The notes beneath the pieces were generated by a model that worked only from the letters and a program-made list of their open reading frames with translations, had not been told where the DNA came from and ran no database searches. Shown one piece after another: positions 17,335-27,310 of a stretch of DNA of 61,403 bases. This DNA comes from Mycobacterium gordonae (GTDB lineage Bacteria; Actinomycetota; Actinomycetes; Mycobacteriales; Mycobacteriaceae): contig NZ_LKTM01000212.1 of NCBI RefSeq assembly GCF_001417955.2, forward strand, positions 1 through 61,403, in the 5' to 3' direction. Made by a program: the position numbers and the translations under genes. Positions within the stretch are counted from its first letter, which is position 1. The number at the start of each line of letters is the position of its first letter.

Positions 17335-19287
17335 GTGACCGCGACCGAAGAGGGACATCCCACGGCTTACCCGCCCCCGGCACAGTTCGCCGAACAGGCC
17401 AACGCCCGCCCGGAGCTCTACGACCAGGCCGAAGACGACCGGCTGGCGTTCTGGGCGGCGCAGGCCGACCGGCTGTCCTGGGCGACGCCGCACACCGAGG
17501 TCCTGGACTGGTCCGACGCGCCGTTCGCCAAGTGGTTCGTCGGCGGCAAGCTCAACGTCGCCTACAACTGCGTGGACCGCCATGTGGAGGCCGGCAACGG
17601 TGACCGGGTCGCCATCCACTGGGAAGGCGAACCGCAGGACCACCGCCGCACCCTGACCTACGCGCAACTGCAGCAGGAGGTGTGCAAGGCCGCCAACGCG
17701 CTGACCGAACTGGGCCTGGTCGCCGGTGATCGGGTCGCCATCTACCTGCCGCTCATTCCCGAGGCGGTGATCGCGATGCTGGCCTGCGCACGCCTGGGCG
17801 TCATGCACAGCGTGGTGTTCGGCGGCTTCACCGCGCACGCACTGCGGACCCGGATCGCCGACGCCGACGCCAAGCTGCTGATCACCGCCGACGGGCAGTT
17901 CCGCCGGGGCAAGCCGGCCCCGTTGAAAGAGGCCGCCGACGAGGCCGTCTCGGTCGACGACAGTCCCGTCGAACATGTTCTGGTGGTGCGGCGCACCGGA
18001 ATCGACGTGTCCTGGAACGACGACCGCGACCTGTGGTGGCACGACGTCGTGGACAAGGCTTCGCCCGAGCACACGCCCGAGGCATTCGACGCCGAGCAGC
18101 CCCTGTTCCTGCTGTACACCTCGGGCACCACCGGCAAGCCCAAGGGCATCGTGCACACCAGCGGTGGCTACCTGACGCAGTGCGCGTACACGATGCACGC
18201 CATCTTCGACGTCAAACCGGAGACCGACGTGTTCTGGTGCACCGCCGACATCGGCTGGGTCACCGGGCACACCTACGGTGTCTATGGTCCGCTGTCCAAC
18301 GGCATCACCGAAGTGCTCTACGAGGGCACGCCCAACACGCCGAGCGAGCACCGGCATTTCGAGATCATCGAAAAGTACGGCGTCACAATTTATTACACGG
18401 CACCGACGCTGATCCGCACCTTCATGAAGTGGGGCCGCGAGATCCCCGACGCTCACGACCTGTCGAGTATCCGGCTACTCGGTTCGGTCGGTGAGATCAT
18501 CAACCCCGAGGCATGGCGGTGGTACCGCGACGTCATCGGCGCCGGCCGGGTGCCGGTGGTGGACACCTGGTGGCAGACCGAAACCGGGTCGGCGATGATC
18601 TCGCCGCTGCCCGGCGTCAGCGAGGTCAAACCGGGTTCGGCCATGACCCCGCTGCCCGGCATCTCGGCCAAGATCGTCGACGACCACGGCGACCCGCTGC
18701 CCCCGGACGCCGAAGGGGAAACCCACGTCACCGGCTATCTGGTACTGGACCAACCCTGGCCGTCGATGCTGCGCGGCATCTGGGGCGACCCGGAGCGGTA
18801 CCGCAAGACCTACTGGTCGAAGTTCGCCGACCAGGGCTACTACTTCGCCGGCGACGGCGCCCGCTTCGATCCGGACGGCGCGATCTGGGTGCTGGGACGC
18901 ATCGACGACGTCATGAATATCTCCGGGCACCGCATTTCCACCGCGGAGGTGGAGTCGGCACTCGTCGGACACCGCGGGGTGGCCGAGGCCGCGGTGGTCG
19001 GCGTGACCGACGACACCACCGGCCAGGCCATCTGCGCGTTCGTCGTGCTGCGCTCCAATTACGAGGTCAGTGAGGGCACCGTCGAGGAGTTGCGCGCCGA
19101 GGTTGCCCACGAGATCTCGCCGATCGCCAAGCCGCGCGAGGTGCACATCGTGCCGGAATTGCCGAAGACCCGCAGCGGCAAGATCATGCGCCGCTTGCTG
19201 CGCGACATCGCCGAGAACCGCGACCTGGGTGACACGTCAACGCTGTTGGATCCCAACGTGTTCGACGCCATCCGCGAGGCGAAGTAA
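17335..19287 (+). CDS. acs: Acetyl-CoA synthetase
   Basis: This 650-residue AMP-forming acetyl-CoA synthetase activates acetate to acetyl-CoA. Core motif A3 is YTSGTTGKPKG, with WWQTETGS (motif A5), and the C-terminal motif A10 SGKIMRRLLR holds the Lys whose acetylation shuts off the enzyme in mycobacteria (by the cAMP-dependent PatA/MtPat). The length equals the Rv3667 family. It starts at GTG 17335 and converges with the protease gene, the two stop codons being 1 nt apart. Confidence 0.97.
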   Translation: MTATEEGHPTAYPPPAQFAEQANARPELYDQAEDDRLAFWAAQADRLSWATPHTEVLDWSDAPFAKWFVGGKLNVAYNCVDRHVEAGNGDRVAIHWEGEPQDHRRTLTYAQLQQEVCKAANALTELGLVAGDRVAIYLPLIPEAVIAMLACARLGVMHSVVFGGFTAHALRTRIADADAKLLITADGQFRRGKPAPLKEAADEAVSVDDSPVEHVLVVRRTGIDVSWNDDRDLWWHDVVDKASPEHTPEAFDAEQPLFLLYTSGTTGKPKGIVHTSGGYLTQCAYTMHAIFDVKPETDVFWCTADIGWVTGHTYGVYGPLSNGITEVLYEGTPNTPSEHRHFEIIEKYGVTIYYTAPTLIRTFMKWGREIPDAHDLSSIRLLGSVGEIINPEAWRWYRDVIGAGRVPVVDTWWQTETGSAMISPLPGVSEVKPGSAMTPLPGISAKIVDDHGDPLPPDAEGETHVTGYLVLDQPWPSMLRGIWGDPERYRKTYWSKFADQGYYFAGDGARFDPDGAIWVLGRIDDVMNISGHRISTAEVESALVGHRGVAEAAVVGVTDDTTGQAICAFVVLRSNYEVSEGTVEELRAEVAHEISPIAKPREVHIVPELPKTRSGKIMRRLLRDIAENRDLGDTSTLLDPNVFDAIREAK

Positions 19288-19288
19288 C

Positions 19289-20032
19289 TCAGCCGATCGG
19301 GACGAAGCCGGAGCCGGGCCGGTTCTTGGCGACGATGTCGTCCAGGTCGGTGTTGATCGACATCACCACGGCAGGTGTGTGTAGCGGGATGTATTTGGTG
19401 ATGCAGCTGGGCAGGCTGTCACTGAAGGCGCCGTGGATCATCCCTACCAGCAGGTTGTCGACGGTCACCGGGGCACCGGAGTCGCCCGGCCCGCCGCAGA
19501 CCTGCATCAGGATGCTGCCCGGGTCCTGGCCCGGTCCCCAGGTGACGCCGCACGAGTTGCCGGTGGTGCGGCCCTGCTTGCAGGCAACCTGGCCGAATAC
19601 CGGTTCCGGGCCGATGCCGTTGATCGCGAATCCGTTGACGTTGTTGACCGGGTTCACCTTGGCCGGGTCGAACTTGATCACCGCGTAGTCCAGGCCGTCG
19701 TTACCGGCCACCATGGTGCCGACCTGACCATGACCTTCGGCGCCCTCCGCGGCGACCGGCGCACCGGGGCCGCCGCAGTGCGCCGAGGTGAAGCCGATCA
19801 GGTCACCGAACTTGTCGTGGCCGATCGTGGTCAGCGTGCACAGCGTGCCGGTGTTGACGACGATGCCCGATCCGCCGCCCAGCGCAACCTTGTCGTCCGC
19901 GGACGCGGTGTTAGCCGGCAAAAACAGAAGGCCCAGGAGAACGGCCAGGACGGCCGCGGCAGAACCCGATTTCAAGGCGGGTTTCAAGCCGCATCGCGCC
20001 TTCTGCAAAGTGGTACCCCGTTCGGTTGTCAA
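19289..20032 (-). CDS. Secreted S1-type serine protease-like protein (Rv3668c-like)
   Basis: The 247-residue protein has a long signal region (residues 1-45, SAAAVLAVLLGLLFLPANT core). A chymotrypsin-like triad is in order: His in GFTSAHC, Asp in GLDYAVI, and Ser in GGPGDSGAPV. Paired cysteines flank the active site (SAHC/TLC, CKQG/CGV). It is probably an exported alpha-lytic-like protease; the substrate is unknown. Synteny matches Rv3668c. Confidence 0.88.
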   Translation of the reverse strand: MTTERGTTLQKARCGLKPALKSGSAAAVLAVLLGLLFLPANTASADDKVALGGGSGIVVNTGTLCTLTTIGHDKFGDLIGFTSAHCGGPGAPVAAEGAEGHGQVGTMVAGNDGLDYAVIKFDPAKVNPVNNVNGFAINGIGPEPVFGQVACKQGRTTGNSCGVTWGPGQDPGSILMQVCGGPGDSGAPVTVDNLLVGMIHGAFSDSLPSCITKYIPLHTPAVVMSINTDLDDIVAKNRPGSGFVPIG

Positions 20033-20217
20033 AGATTGGAGTGAGGAATCTCAGACCAGTGGGCCAGTGTAGAGGATCAACGCCTCCAGTCCGCCGCACT
20101 GCGACGGCCCTCGGCTGGCCTCGTCCGGTGCCGGGCCGCATGGCAACATAAACCGCGACGACGCGCGCTGCGCGGCCCGCAGGGACACCGGCAAGCGCGA
20201 AACGGAGAGGACCGTCT

Positions 20218-20760
20218 GTGAGCAAACCCGATCGCAAGAACGGTGTGCCGAGCACGCTGACCACGATCCCGCTGGCCGACCCGCATGCCAGGGCCGGCGA
20301 GCCGTCGGTCGGTGACCTGATCAAAGACGTCACAGCCCAGATGTCGACCCTGGTGCGCGCCGAGGTCGAGTTGGCCCGCGCGGAGATCACCCGCGATGTC
20401 AAAAAGGGCCTGACCGGCAGCGTCTTCTTCATCTCCGCGCTGGTGGTGCTGTTCTACTCGACGTTCTTCTTCTTCTTTTTCCTGGCCGAGCTGCTGGACA
20501 ACTGGGTGTGGCGCTGGGCCGCGTTCCTCATCGTTTTCGGGATCATGGTCGTCGTCACCGTGGCGCTGGCACTGTTCGGCTTCTTGAAGGTGCGCAGGAT
20601 CCGCGGGCCGCAGAAGACCATCGAATCCGTCAAAGAAGCTCGTACCGCCTTCGCCCCGGGCCACGACAAGACACCGGCCGGCCCCAGACAACTCCCCGAA
20701 CACCACGGCAAGCACGAGAAGCCGGAGACCAGCGCTCCCACCGATCCCTCGGGCTGGTAG
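20218..20760 (+). CDS. Phage-holin-like membrane protein (DUF1469 type, Rv3669-like)
   Basis: The 180-residue protein has an amphipathic helix at about residues 35-65 (VTAQMSTLVRAEVELARAEI), two strong TM helices (FISALVVLFYSTFFFFFFLA and AAFLIVFGIMVVVTVALALF), then a charged, Pro- and Lys-rich tail. This is the actinobacterial holin-like family, common as a housekeeping gene rather than phage-derived. It begins at GTG and ends directly before ephE (TAG-ATG), so the two are co-translated. Confidence 0.85.
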   Translation: MSKPDRKNGVPSTLTTIPLADPHARAGEPSVGDLIKDVTAQMSTLVRAEVELARAEITRDVKKGLTGSVFFISALVVLFYSTFFFFFFLAELLDNWVWRWAAFLIVFGIMVVVTVALALFGFLKVRRIRGPQKTIESVKEARTAFAPGHDKTPAGPRQLPEHHGKHEKPETSAPTDPSGW

Positions 20761-21714
20761 ATGCCGGCTCCAGATCCGTCGATCGTCCGCATCGACGGGC
20801 CTTGGCGCCATCTGGATGTGCACGCCAACGGCATCCGGTTCCACGTCGTCGAAGCGAATGACGACAACTCCAATGGCGCGGCCACCGGTCGGCCGCTGGT
20901 CATGCTGCTGCACGGGTTCGGGTCCTTCTGGTGGTCGTGGCGTCATCAGCTTCGTGCCCTGACCGGAGCCCGGGTGGTCGCGGTCGACCTGCGCGGCTAC
21001 GGCGGCAGCGACAAACCACCCCGCGGCTACGACGGGTGGACGCTGGCCGGGGATACCGCCGGACTCATTCGGGCACTTGGACATTCGTCGGCGACGCTGA
21101 TCGGGCACGCGGACGGGGGGCTGGCCTGCTGGGCCACCGCACTGTTGCATTCGCGGCTGGTGCGCGGCATCGCACTGGTCAGTTCGCCGCATCCGGCGGC
21201 GTTGCGGCGGTCCACGCTGACCCGCCGGGACCAGGGCCGCGCCCTGCTGCCGACGCTGCTGCGGTATCAGGCGCCGCTGTTGCCCGAGCGACTACTGACC
21301 AGACACGACGGCGCCGAGATCGAGCGGCTCGTGCGCAGCCGCTGCAGCGCCAAATGGGTTGCCTCCGAAGATTATTCGCAGACAGTGCGGTACCTGCGCC
21401 AGGCCATCCAGATCCCCGGCGCCGCGCACTGCGCGCTCGAATACCAGCGGTGGGCGGTGCGCAGCCAGTTACGCGGTGAAGGCCACCGGTTCATCAAATC
21501 CACCACCGCGCAACTGGGGGTGCCGTTGCTGCACATCCGCGGTGACGCCGATCCCTACGTCCTGGCCGCGCCGGTCGAGCGCACCCAGCGCTACGCGCCG
21601 CACGGCCGCTACGTCTCCGTTGCGGGAGCCGGGCATTTCAGCCATGAAGAGGCGCCGGCGGAAATCAACCGGCACCTGACCCGCTTCCTGCAGAAGGTGC
21701 AGCAGGTCAGCTGA
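20761..21714 (+). CDS. ephE: Epoxide-hydrolase-type alpha/beta hydrolase EphE
   Basis: This is a 317-residue alpha/beta hydrolase. The oxyanion-hole HG motif is LLHGFGSFWWSW, the nucleophile elbow is LIGHADGGLAC with Asp in place of Ser (diagnostic of epoxide hydrolases and dehalogenases), the acid is in IRGDADPYV, and the base His is in GAGHFSHEE. It starts directly after the holin-like gene stop and its 3' end overlaps marP by 8 nt on the opposite strand. Confidence 0.9.
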   Translation: MPAPDPSIVRIDGPWRHLDVHANGIRFHVVEANDDNSNGAATGRPLVMLLHGFGSFWWSWRHQLRALTGARVVAVDLRGYGGSDKPPRGYDGWTLAGDTAGLIRALGHSSATLIGHADGGLACWATALLHSRLVRGIALVSSPHPAALRRSTLTRRDQGRALLPTLLRYQAPLLPERLLTRHDGAEIERLVRSRCSAKWVASEDYSQTVRYLRQAIQIPGAAHCALEYQRWAVRSQLRGEGHRFIKSTTAQLGVPLLHIRGDADPYVLAAPVERTQRYAPHGRYVSVAGAGHFSHEEAPAEINRHLTRFLQKVQQVS

Positions 21715-22909
21715 CGCAGGCTCCGGTGCCCACCGGCGCGGTGGCACCGATCTTGGAGAGCTGGCCGGCCACCTCCTCGGCCGTCAGCACGAACCCGGTG
21801 TCGGCGTCGTCGACTGCCGCACCGAACACCACGCCGAGCACCCGGCCGTCGAGGTCGATCAGCGGCCCGCCGGAATCTCCCTGCTCCACGTTGGCCCGGA
21901 TGGTGTAGACGTCACGGGTGACCTGCTGGGGGCTGCGGTAGATGTCCGGCCCGCTGAGCTTGATGACTTCCCGGATCCGCGCGGGGGTGGCGGTGAAATT
22001 CCCGCCGCCGGGATAGCCGAGCACGACCACGTCGGTGCCGGTTTTCGCGGGGGTGTCGTCGAACACCAGCGGCGCCGACGGCAATCCCGGCACGGCCAGG
22101 ATCGCGATGTCCACCTGCGGGTCGTAGGAAACCACCGTGGCGTCGTAGTTCTTGCCGTTCGCCTGCAACGAGACGCTGCTGGAGCCCGCCACCACGTGCG
22201 CGTTCGTCATCACCCGCTCGGGTGCGATGACGAACCCGGTGCCTTCAAGCACCTTCTGACAGCTCGGCGCCAGGCTGCGCACCTTGACCACGCTCGGCGC
22301 GGCCGCCGCCACCACGGGGTTGTTGGCCAGCGCAGGGTCCGGGGAGGCGACCGGAATCACCGGGGTGCGGCTGAACGGCTCCAACACAGCGGGCAGGCCG
22401 GAGGTGTTCAGCAGCGCCGAAAGGCGCTTGGGCACCGTCTTCAGCCAGGTCGGCGCCACCTCGTTGACTTCGGCGAGCACGCGTGAACCCCGCACCGCGG
22501 CGGCCAGTTCCGGCTGGTCCTTCGATTGGGTCAACGGGGTCGCCAACAGCCAGGCCGCCGTCAATACCACCATCAGCTGGACGCCGACGCCGATGACGGA
22601 GTCGATGGTGCGGATCGGCCGGTTGCGGATCGCGCCGCGCACCGCCCGGCCCAGCACCACACCGGCGACCTCACCGACCACCACCAGCGCCAGGATCAGG
22701 AACAGCGCCGCAAACAACTTCGCCCGCGGAGCCGCGATGTGGCTGACGATGTGCGGCGCCAGCAACACGCCTGCCACCGCGCCCAGCACCACCCCGGCGA
22801 ACGAGAGCACCGACCCGAGGGCACCGGAGCGCCACCCGGAGATCGCGGCGATGAAAGCCACCGCCAGGACGGCGATGTCCAGCCACTGCGAGGGCGTCAT
22901 CGAATTCAT
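21707..22909 (-). CDS. marP: Membrane serine protease MarP (acid-resistance protease)
   Basis: In this 400-residue protein four N-terminal TM helices (about residues 10-125) belong to the CvpA-like region, and the periplasmic chymotrypsin-fold protease follows. The triad is His in TNAHVVAG, Asp in QVDIAILAV, and Ser in QGDSGGPL. Two cysteines (SCQK and the terminal GACVS) match the regulatory disulfide known in MarP. In M. tuberculosis it keeps the cytoplasm neutral in acid by activating the peptidoglycan hydrolase RipA. It overlaps the upstream Nudix gene by ATGA. Confidence 0.96.
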   Translation of the reverse strand: MNSMTPSQWLDIAVLAVAFIAAISGWRSGALGSVLSFAGVVLGAVAGVLLAPHIVSHIAAPRAKLFAALFLILALVVVGEVAGVVLGRAVRGAIRNRPIRTIDSVIGVGVQLMVVLTAAWLLATPLTQSKDQPELAAAVRGSRVLAEVNEVAPTWLKTVPKRLSALLNTSGLPAVLEPFSRTPVIPVASPDPALANNPVVAAAAPSVVKVRSLAPSCQKVLEGTGFVIAPERVMTNAHVVAGSSSVSLQANGKNYDATVVSYDPQVDIAILAVPGLPSAPLVFDDTPAKTGTDVVVLGYPGGGNFTATPARIREVIKLSGPDIYRSPQQVTRDVYTIRANVEQGDSGGPLIDLDGRVLGVVFGAAVDDADTGFVLTAEEVAGQLSKIGATAPVGTGACVS

Positions 22910-23718
22910 CGCGCCCCACCCCGCAGCCCGTCGGAGTCACCGACCAACACCATCGCGTCGTCGAGTTCGCGGATGTCGTCGGTGTCCCAGGGCTGGGCCC
23001 ACCCCGCTACGTCGAGAACCGCAGAGATCACCTGGCCAGTGAAGCCCCACACCAGCATCTGGTTCAGCAGAAACGCCGGTCCCGCCCAGCGGCGCCCCAA
23101 GGTGCCCCGGTAGACCATCAGCCGATTTTCCGGGTTGATGAAGGCGCGCACCGGAACTCGGGCCACGATCGCCGTCTCGGCGTCGTTGACCACCGTCACC
23201 GGGCCCGGATCAGGCGAGTAGGCCAGCACCGGGACGACGTGAAATCGCGACGGAGCGATGAAAGTGCGTTCCATGGTCACCAGCGGGTGCAGCCTGTTGA
23301 CATCGATACCGGTCTCCTCGCGGGCTTCCCGCAAGGCGGTGGCGACGGGGCCTGCGTCGCCGGGGTCTGATGCCCCTCCGGGGAATGCGGCCTGGCCGGC
23401 GTGGTGACGCAAGGTGGAGGCCCGCACGGTCAGCAGCAGGTCGGCGTCGTCGGGGACGCCGCCGGCAGGCCCGGCCTCCGGCCCCGAGAACAGCACCAGG
23501 ACGGCGGCATCCCGCCCGCCACGGCCCACCGCCTTGGCCGCCGTCACCATTGCCAACACGTCGGCCGGCAACCGGCGGCGGAATGCGTCGGGAATCTGGT
23601 CGACGTTGTCGATCAGCGGCCGCAACCAGGCTGGGCCGGCATCAGGAGTGAGCGCGACCGTCGCCCGCTCGCGCGCGGTTCCCGCTGCAGTCACCGGCAC
23701 CTCATCTGATTCGCTCAC
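22906..23718 (-). CDS. Nudix hydrolase, CoA-pyrophosphatase type (Rv3672c-like)
   Basis: The 270-residue protein has the Nudix box from GGASDPGD to ALREAREETGI, giving the REUxEExGU core. The preceding LRHHAGQAAFPGG is the UPF0035 extension typical of CoA diphosphatases (NudL type). It would hydrolyse CoA or related nucleotide diphosphates. It is co-transcribed with marP (4-nt overlap), an arrangement conserved in M. tuberculosis. Confidence 0.88.
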   Translation of the reverse strand: MSESDEVPVTAAGTARERATVALTPDAGPAWLRPLIDNVDQIPDAFRRRLPADVLAMVTAAKAVGRGGRDAAVLVLFSGPEAGPAGGVPDDADLLLTVRASTLRHHAGQAAFPGGASDPGDAGPVATALREAREETGIDVNRLHPLVTMERTFIAPSRFHVVPVLAYSPDPGPVTVVNDAETAIVARVPVRAFINPENRLMVYRGTLGRRWAGPAFLLNQMLVWGFTGQVISAVLDVAGWAQPWDTDDIRELDDAMVLVGDSDGLRGGAR

Positions 23719-23724
23719 CCCGCC

Positions 23725-24363
23725 TCACTCCCCGACCGCGGCCGCAATCTCGTCGGCGCTGTCGAATGCCCGCGGCAGGGTCTGCGCAACGCTACCGTCC
23801 GGCCGCAGCACTACCGTCGCGGGCATCACGTTTGCCACCCGCAGCGCAGCCGCCACCCGTCGGCGGCCATCCTGCAGCGTCGGCAGATGAACGCCCAGTT
23901 CGGCCAGTCGCAGCAGGGCGGCCGTCTCGTTCTCATCCTGATGAACCGTCACCACCACCACGTCGGACCCCACTCGACGTTGATACTCGGCCATCGCCGG
24001 CAGTTCGGCAGCGCAAGGCCCACACCAGTAAGCCCAGAGGTTGATCACCACCCGCCGCCCGGCCAGCGCTTTCGCCACGTCGACAGGGGCGCCGTCGGCC
24101 GCGCACTCGACCATCACACCCTGCAGGACGGGGACGCCCCACCCCGCGGACGGCGCCGGACAGGGTGCCAGGTCGGCCCGTTGCCGCGGACCGGCCAGCG
24201 CCTCGACCGTGTCCGCATCCCGATGTCCACGCCCGGCCGGCCCCGCGGTGCCGGTCTTCGGCACGGCGTCGTCGCGCAGTTGCGCCACCAGCGCCACCAC
24301 CAGCGCGGCCACCACCGCTACGACCGCGATGGTCCAGCGGGCAGCACCGGAGAGCCCCTTCAT
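23725..24363 (-). CDS. Membrane-anchored TlpA-like thioredoxin (Rv3673c-like)
   Basis: The 212-residue protein has one N-terminal TM helix (WTIAVVAVVAALVVALV) and an extracytoplasmic thioredoxin fold with active site WAYWCGPC and the cis-Pro loop NVMPATVV. An extra Cys pair (PCPAPS, VECAAD) lies before the fold. It is likely a periplasmic disulfide oxidoreductase. The start at 24363 (MKGLSGAARW) is chosen because it places the TM helix at the N-terminus. A 12-nt gap separates it from nth. Confidence 0.88.
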   Translation of the reverse strand: MKGLSGAARWTIAVVAVVAALVVALVAQLRDDAVPKTGTAGPAGRGHRDADTVEALAGPRQRADLAPCPAPSAGWGVPVLQGVMVECAADGAPVDVAKALAGRRVVINLWAYWCGPCAAELPAMAEYQRRVGSDVVVVTVHQDENETAALLRLAELGVHLPTLQDGRRRVAAALRVANVMPATVVLRPDGSVAQTLPRAFDSADEIAAAVGE

Positions 24364-24374
24364 GCCTGGAGCGG

Positions 24375-25163
24375 TTACAACCCGGCCAGGGCCAATAGGT
24401 GGTCGGTCTCCGGGCCCTGGACGAGTGGGGCGGCCAGCAGCGGATCGGTGGGGCCCAGGCCGAAGGAGGGACAGTCCTTGGCCAGCACGCACACCCCGCA
24501 TGCGGGTTTGCGGGAGTGGCACACCCGGCGGCCGTGGAAGATCACCCGGTGGCTGAGCAGGGTCCATTCCTTGCGCTCGATCAGCTCACCGACGGCGTGC
24601 TCCACCTTGACCGGGTCTTCTTCGGCGGTCCACCGCCACCGGCGGACCAGCCGACCGAAATGGGTGTCGACGGTGATGCCGGGGATGTTGAAGGCGTTGC
24701 CGAGGATGACGTTCGCCGTCTTCCGGCCGACGCCGGGCAGCGTCACCAGCTCTTCCATGGTGTTCGGCACTTCACCGTCGAACCGCTCGACGAGGGCCTG
24801 GCCCAGTCCGATGAGCGAGGTGGCCTTGTTGCGGAAGAAGCCGGTCGGGTGGATCAGGGCCTCCAACTCTTCGCGATCGGCCTGCGCGTAATCCAGTGCC
24901 GTTCGGTACTTCACGAACAACGCGGGCGTGGTCAGATTCACGCGCTTGTCGGTGCTCTGGGCCGAAAGTATGGTCGCGACCGCCAGTTCGAGCGGCGAGG
25001 TGAAGTCGAGTTCGCAGTAGACGTGCGGAAATGCCTGCGCCAGCGCCCGATTCATTCTGCGCGCCCGTCGCACCAACCCGGTGCGGGTTTCATTGGCGAA
25101 GCGCTTGGCGACGGCTTTCTCCGCCGCCTTTTCCTTGGCGGGGGACGACTTTGCCGCTGACAC
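24375..25163 (-). CDS. nth: Endonuclease III
   Basis: This 262-residue DNA glycosylase/AP lyase excises oxidised pyrimidines. The helix-hairpin-helix [10 protein letters not shown] contains the catalytic Lys, VDTHFGRL holds the catalytic Asp, and four Cys in [17 protein letters not shown] (spacing 6-2-5) bind a [4Fe-4S] cluster. The N-terminus has a basic, Lys/Ala-rich extension of about 20 residues. It starts with GTG and is the first gene of the nth-thioredoxin-Nudix-marP cluster. Confidence 0.96.
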   Translation of the reverse strand: MSAAKSSPAKEKAAEKAVAKRFANETRTGLVRRARRMNRALAQAFPHVYCELDFTSPLELAVATILSAQSTDKRVNLTTPALFVKYRTALDYAQADREELEALIHPTGFFRNKATSLIGLGQALVERFDGEVPNTMEELVTLPGVGRKTANVILGNAFNIPGITVDTHFGRLVRRWRWTAEEDPVKVEHAVGELIERKEWTLLSHRVIFHGRRVCHSRKPACGVCVLAKDCPSFGLGPTDPLLAAPLVQGPETDHLLALAGL

Positions 25164-25207
25164 CTACGACAGAGTACTGATTTCGTAATCTCGCTGAGAC
25201 CTTGACC

Positions 25208-25615
25208 ATGTTTACTCTTTTTGTGTTGTGGTTGCTGGTGGCCTGCATCCCCGCCTTGCTGATGCTGGCGGCGCTTGGGCTCGGGCGGCTGGAAAAGTCC
25301 CTCGACCACGACACCGTGACCGCCTCCGATGTCGCCGATTTTCTCGACCACGCCCAAGCCGTCGACGTCCGTACGCTGGCCCGCGAGGGCATGCCGGAGG
25401 CGCTGGAGTTGCTGCACCGCCGTCAGGCCCTCGGACTGGAAGCCGCACCGCAGCCCAAAGCGCTGAACGGCAGGCATCACGTCGAGACATTCTTTGCTGC
25501 CGACATGGTCGGACGTATCGAATCGGGCCTGCCAACCCGCATCGGGGCCACCTGGGGCGGGCGGTATCGGGCCAACACGCAATTTACGGTGACTCGACAC
25601 GTTAATCGTGTGTAG
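25208..25615 (+). CDS. Small membrane protein (Rv3675-like)
   Basis: The 135-residue protein has a single N-terminal TM helix (MFTLFVLWLLVACIPALLML) and a soluble tail with no recognised domain. It is conserved at this position between nth and crp in mycobacteria and its function is unknown. The ATG at 25208 is chosen over a TTG at 25202. The last codons contain the palindrome ACACG-TTAAT-CGTGT (25597-25611). Confidence 0.75.
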   Translation: MFTLFVLWLLVACIPALLMLAALGLGRLEKSLDHDTVTASDVADFLDHAQAVDVRTLAREGMPEALELLHRRQALGLEAAPQPKALNGRHHVETFFAADMVGRIESGLPTRIGATWGGRYRANTQFTVTRHVNRV

Positions 25616-25723
25616 CGTTGGCAGGCCGCACCGTTTGGCCTACCTTTAGACTCGTGTCGGCCGTCACAGGTTGGCCAGCCCGTATCTACTTCGTTAGAAA
25701 CTGAAGAGGCAAGAAGAGGCAAC

Positions 25724-26398
25724 GTGGACGAGATCCTGGCAAGGGCCGGAATCTTCCAAGGGGTTGAGCCCAGCGCAGTCGCGGCACTGACCAAGCAGCT
25801 GCAGCCTGTCGACTTCCCCCGTGGACACACCGTATTCGCCGAGGGTGAACCGGGTGACCGGCTCTACATCATCGTCGCGGGCAAGGTGAAGATCGGTCGA
25901 CGCTCACCCGATGGACGGGAGAACCTGCTCACGATCATGGGCCCTTCGGACATGTTCGGCGAGCTGTCGATCTTCGACCCGGGCCCGCGGACGTCCAGCG
26001 CGACGACGATCACCGAGGTGCGCGCGGTGTCGATGGACCGCGACGCGCTGCGGGCGTGGATCGCCGACCGTCCGGAGATCGCCGAGCAGCTGCTGCGAGT
26101 GCTGGCCCGCCGGCTGCGGCGCACCAACAACAACCTCGCCGACCTGATCTTCACCGACGTGCCGGGCCGGGTGGCCAAGCAGCTGCTCCAGCTCGCTCAA
26201 CGTTTCGGCACGCAGGAGGGTGGCGCCATGCGGGTCACCCACGACCTGACGCAGGAGGAGATCGCCCAGCTGGTGGGCGCGTCCCGGGAGACGGTCAACA
26301 AAGCGCTGGCCGACTTCGCGCACCGCGGCTGGATCCGGCTGGAGGGCAAGAGCGTGCTGATCTCGGACTCCGAACGCCTGGCCCGCCGGGCGCGCTGA
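25724..26398 (+). CDS. crp: cAMP receptor protein Crp
   Basis: This 224-residue Crp/Fnr regulator is nearly identical in reading to mycobacterial Rv3676. The cyclic-nucleotide domain has [16 protein letters not shown] (Glu and Arg contact cAMP). The C-terminal winged helix has [20 protein letters not shown] as its HTH. It controls whiB1, rpfA and many other genes, and acs activity is also linked to cAMP in mycobacteria. GTG start, with GAAGAGGCAAC upstream. Confidence 0.98.
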   Translation: MDEILARAGIFQGVEPSAVAALTKQLQPVDFPRGHTVFAEGEPGDRLYIIVAGKVKIGRRSPDGRENLLTIMGPSDMFGELSIFDPGPRTSSATTITEVRAVSMDRDALRAWIADRPEIAEQLLRVLARRLRRTNNNLADLIFTDVPGRVAKQLLQLAQRFGTQEGGAMRVTHDLTQEEIAQLVGASRETVNKALADFAHRGWIRLEGKSVLISDSERLARRAR

Positions 26399-26417
26399 GC
26401 CCGCGCGCAGCGCGGGC
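26399..26417 (+). terminator. Probable terminator after crp
   Basis: A perfect 8-bp stem GCCCGCGC-GCA-GCGCGGGC begins at the crp stop. There is no T tract, as is common for mycobacterial terminators. Because crp and the MBL gene converge, it may serve both. Confidence 0.5.
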
Positions 26418-26516
26418 CATCAGGTCCGCGACACTGACACCACGCACACGACACGCCGGTGCGTGGGTGACTGGATTCAAACTCGGCGCGACGGCCCATT
26501 CCGGAGTCTGCTCGCG

Positions 26517-27305
26517 CTACTGAGTCCGCAGGTAGTCCAGCTGGACCTGCACCGACCACTCGGCCGCGTCCCAGAGCTTCTCGTCGACGTCGGTGTAGAC
26601 GTGCTCGACGACCTGGCGTGCGCCGGCATCCTCACCCAGCTCGCGCAGCGCCGAACGCACCTGCTCGAGCCGCTCGTTCCGGTGCGCCAGATAGCCCTGC
26701 GCCACCGCATCCAGATCAGGCAGTTCCGGACCGTGTCCGGGCAGCACGACCCGCCGTCCCAGGCCGCGCAGTCGCCGCAGCGATTCCAGGTAGGCGGTCA
26801 GGTTGCCGTCTTCCTTGTCCATCACGGTGGTGCCGCGCCCCAGCACGGTGTCGGCGGTCAGCACCGCGTCGTCGAGCACGAACGACAATGAATCAGCGGT
26901 GTGGCCGGGCGTGGACATGACGGTGATCTTCAGGCCGGCGGCGTCGATCACTTCGCCGTCGACCAGTTCGCCGCCGAACCCGCGCAAGAACCCGCTGCCC
27001 GCCGAGCGCACCGTCGCGCCGGTTCGCTCGACCAGCTTGTCGATGCCGTCGGTGTGGTCGCCGTGCCGGTGGCTGATCAGCACCAGCACGATGCGGCCCT
27101 GCTCAGCAACCCGCGCGATGTGCTCGTCGTCGTCGGGCCCCGGGTCCACGACCACCAACTCGTCGCTGCGGGGACCGCGGAGCACCCAGGTGTTGGTGCC
27201 CTCCAGCGTCATCAGCCCCGGGTTGTCGCACAGCAACACCGAGGCAGTGTCGGTGACCGCCCGCAGCTGGGCGTAGGCGGGATGGGCGAGCGCTGACCCG
27301 GCCAC
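26517..27305 (-). CDS. Metallo-beta-lactamase-fold hydrolase (Rv3677c-like)
   Basis: The 262-residue protein has the zinc motif [10 protein letters not shown] (HxHxDH), a later His in STPGHTADS, Asp in [10 protein letters not shown] and His in LPGHGPE. The layout matches the glyoxalase II/LACTB2-like group, so hydrolysis of a thioester or an RNase-like role is possible and the substrate is not assigned. The GTG at 27305 ([14 protein letters not shown]) is chosen because it matches the family length. It is the last gene of a DUF4177-RidA-MBL operon. Confidence 0.88.
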   Translation of the reverse strand: MAGSALAHPAYAQLRAVTDTASVLLCDNPGLMTLEGTNTWVLRGPRSDELVVVDPGPDDDEHIARVAEQGRIVLVLISHRHGDHTDGIDKLVERTGATVRSAGSGFLRGFGGELVDGEVIDAAGLKITVMSTPGHTADSLSFVLDDAVLTADTVLGRGTTVMDKEDGNLTAYLESLRRLRGLGRRVVLPGHGPELPDLDAVAQGYLAHRNERLEQVRSALRELGEDAGARQVVEHVYTDVDEKLWDAAEWSVQVQLDYLRTQ

Positions 27306-27310
27306 GGCCG

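Noticed and set aside
20218..20760. Holin-like gene as a prophage remnant
   Set aside because: The gene is a conserved chromosomal neighbour of ephE and marP in mycobacteria; no other phage genes are nearby.
25597..25611. Palindrome ACACG-TTAAT-CGTGT upstream of crp as a Crp autoregulation site
   Set aside because: The mycobacterial Crp site resembles TGTGA-N6-TCACA; spacing and half-sites do not match, and the palindrome overlaps the end of the upstream gene.
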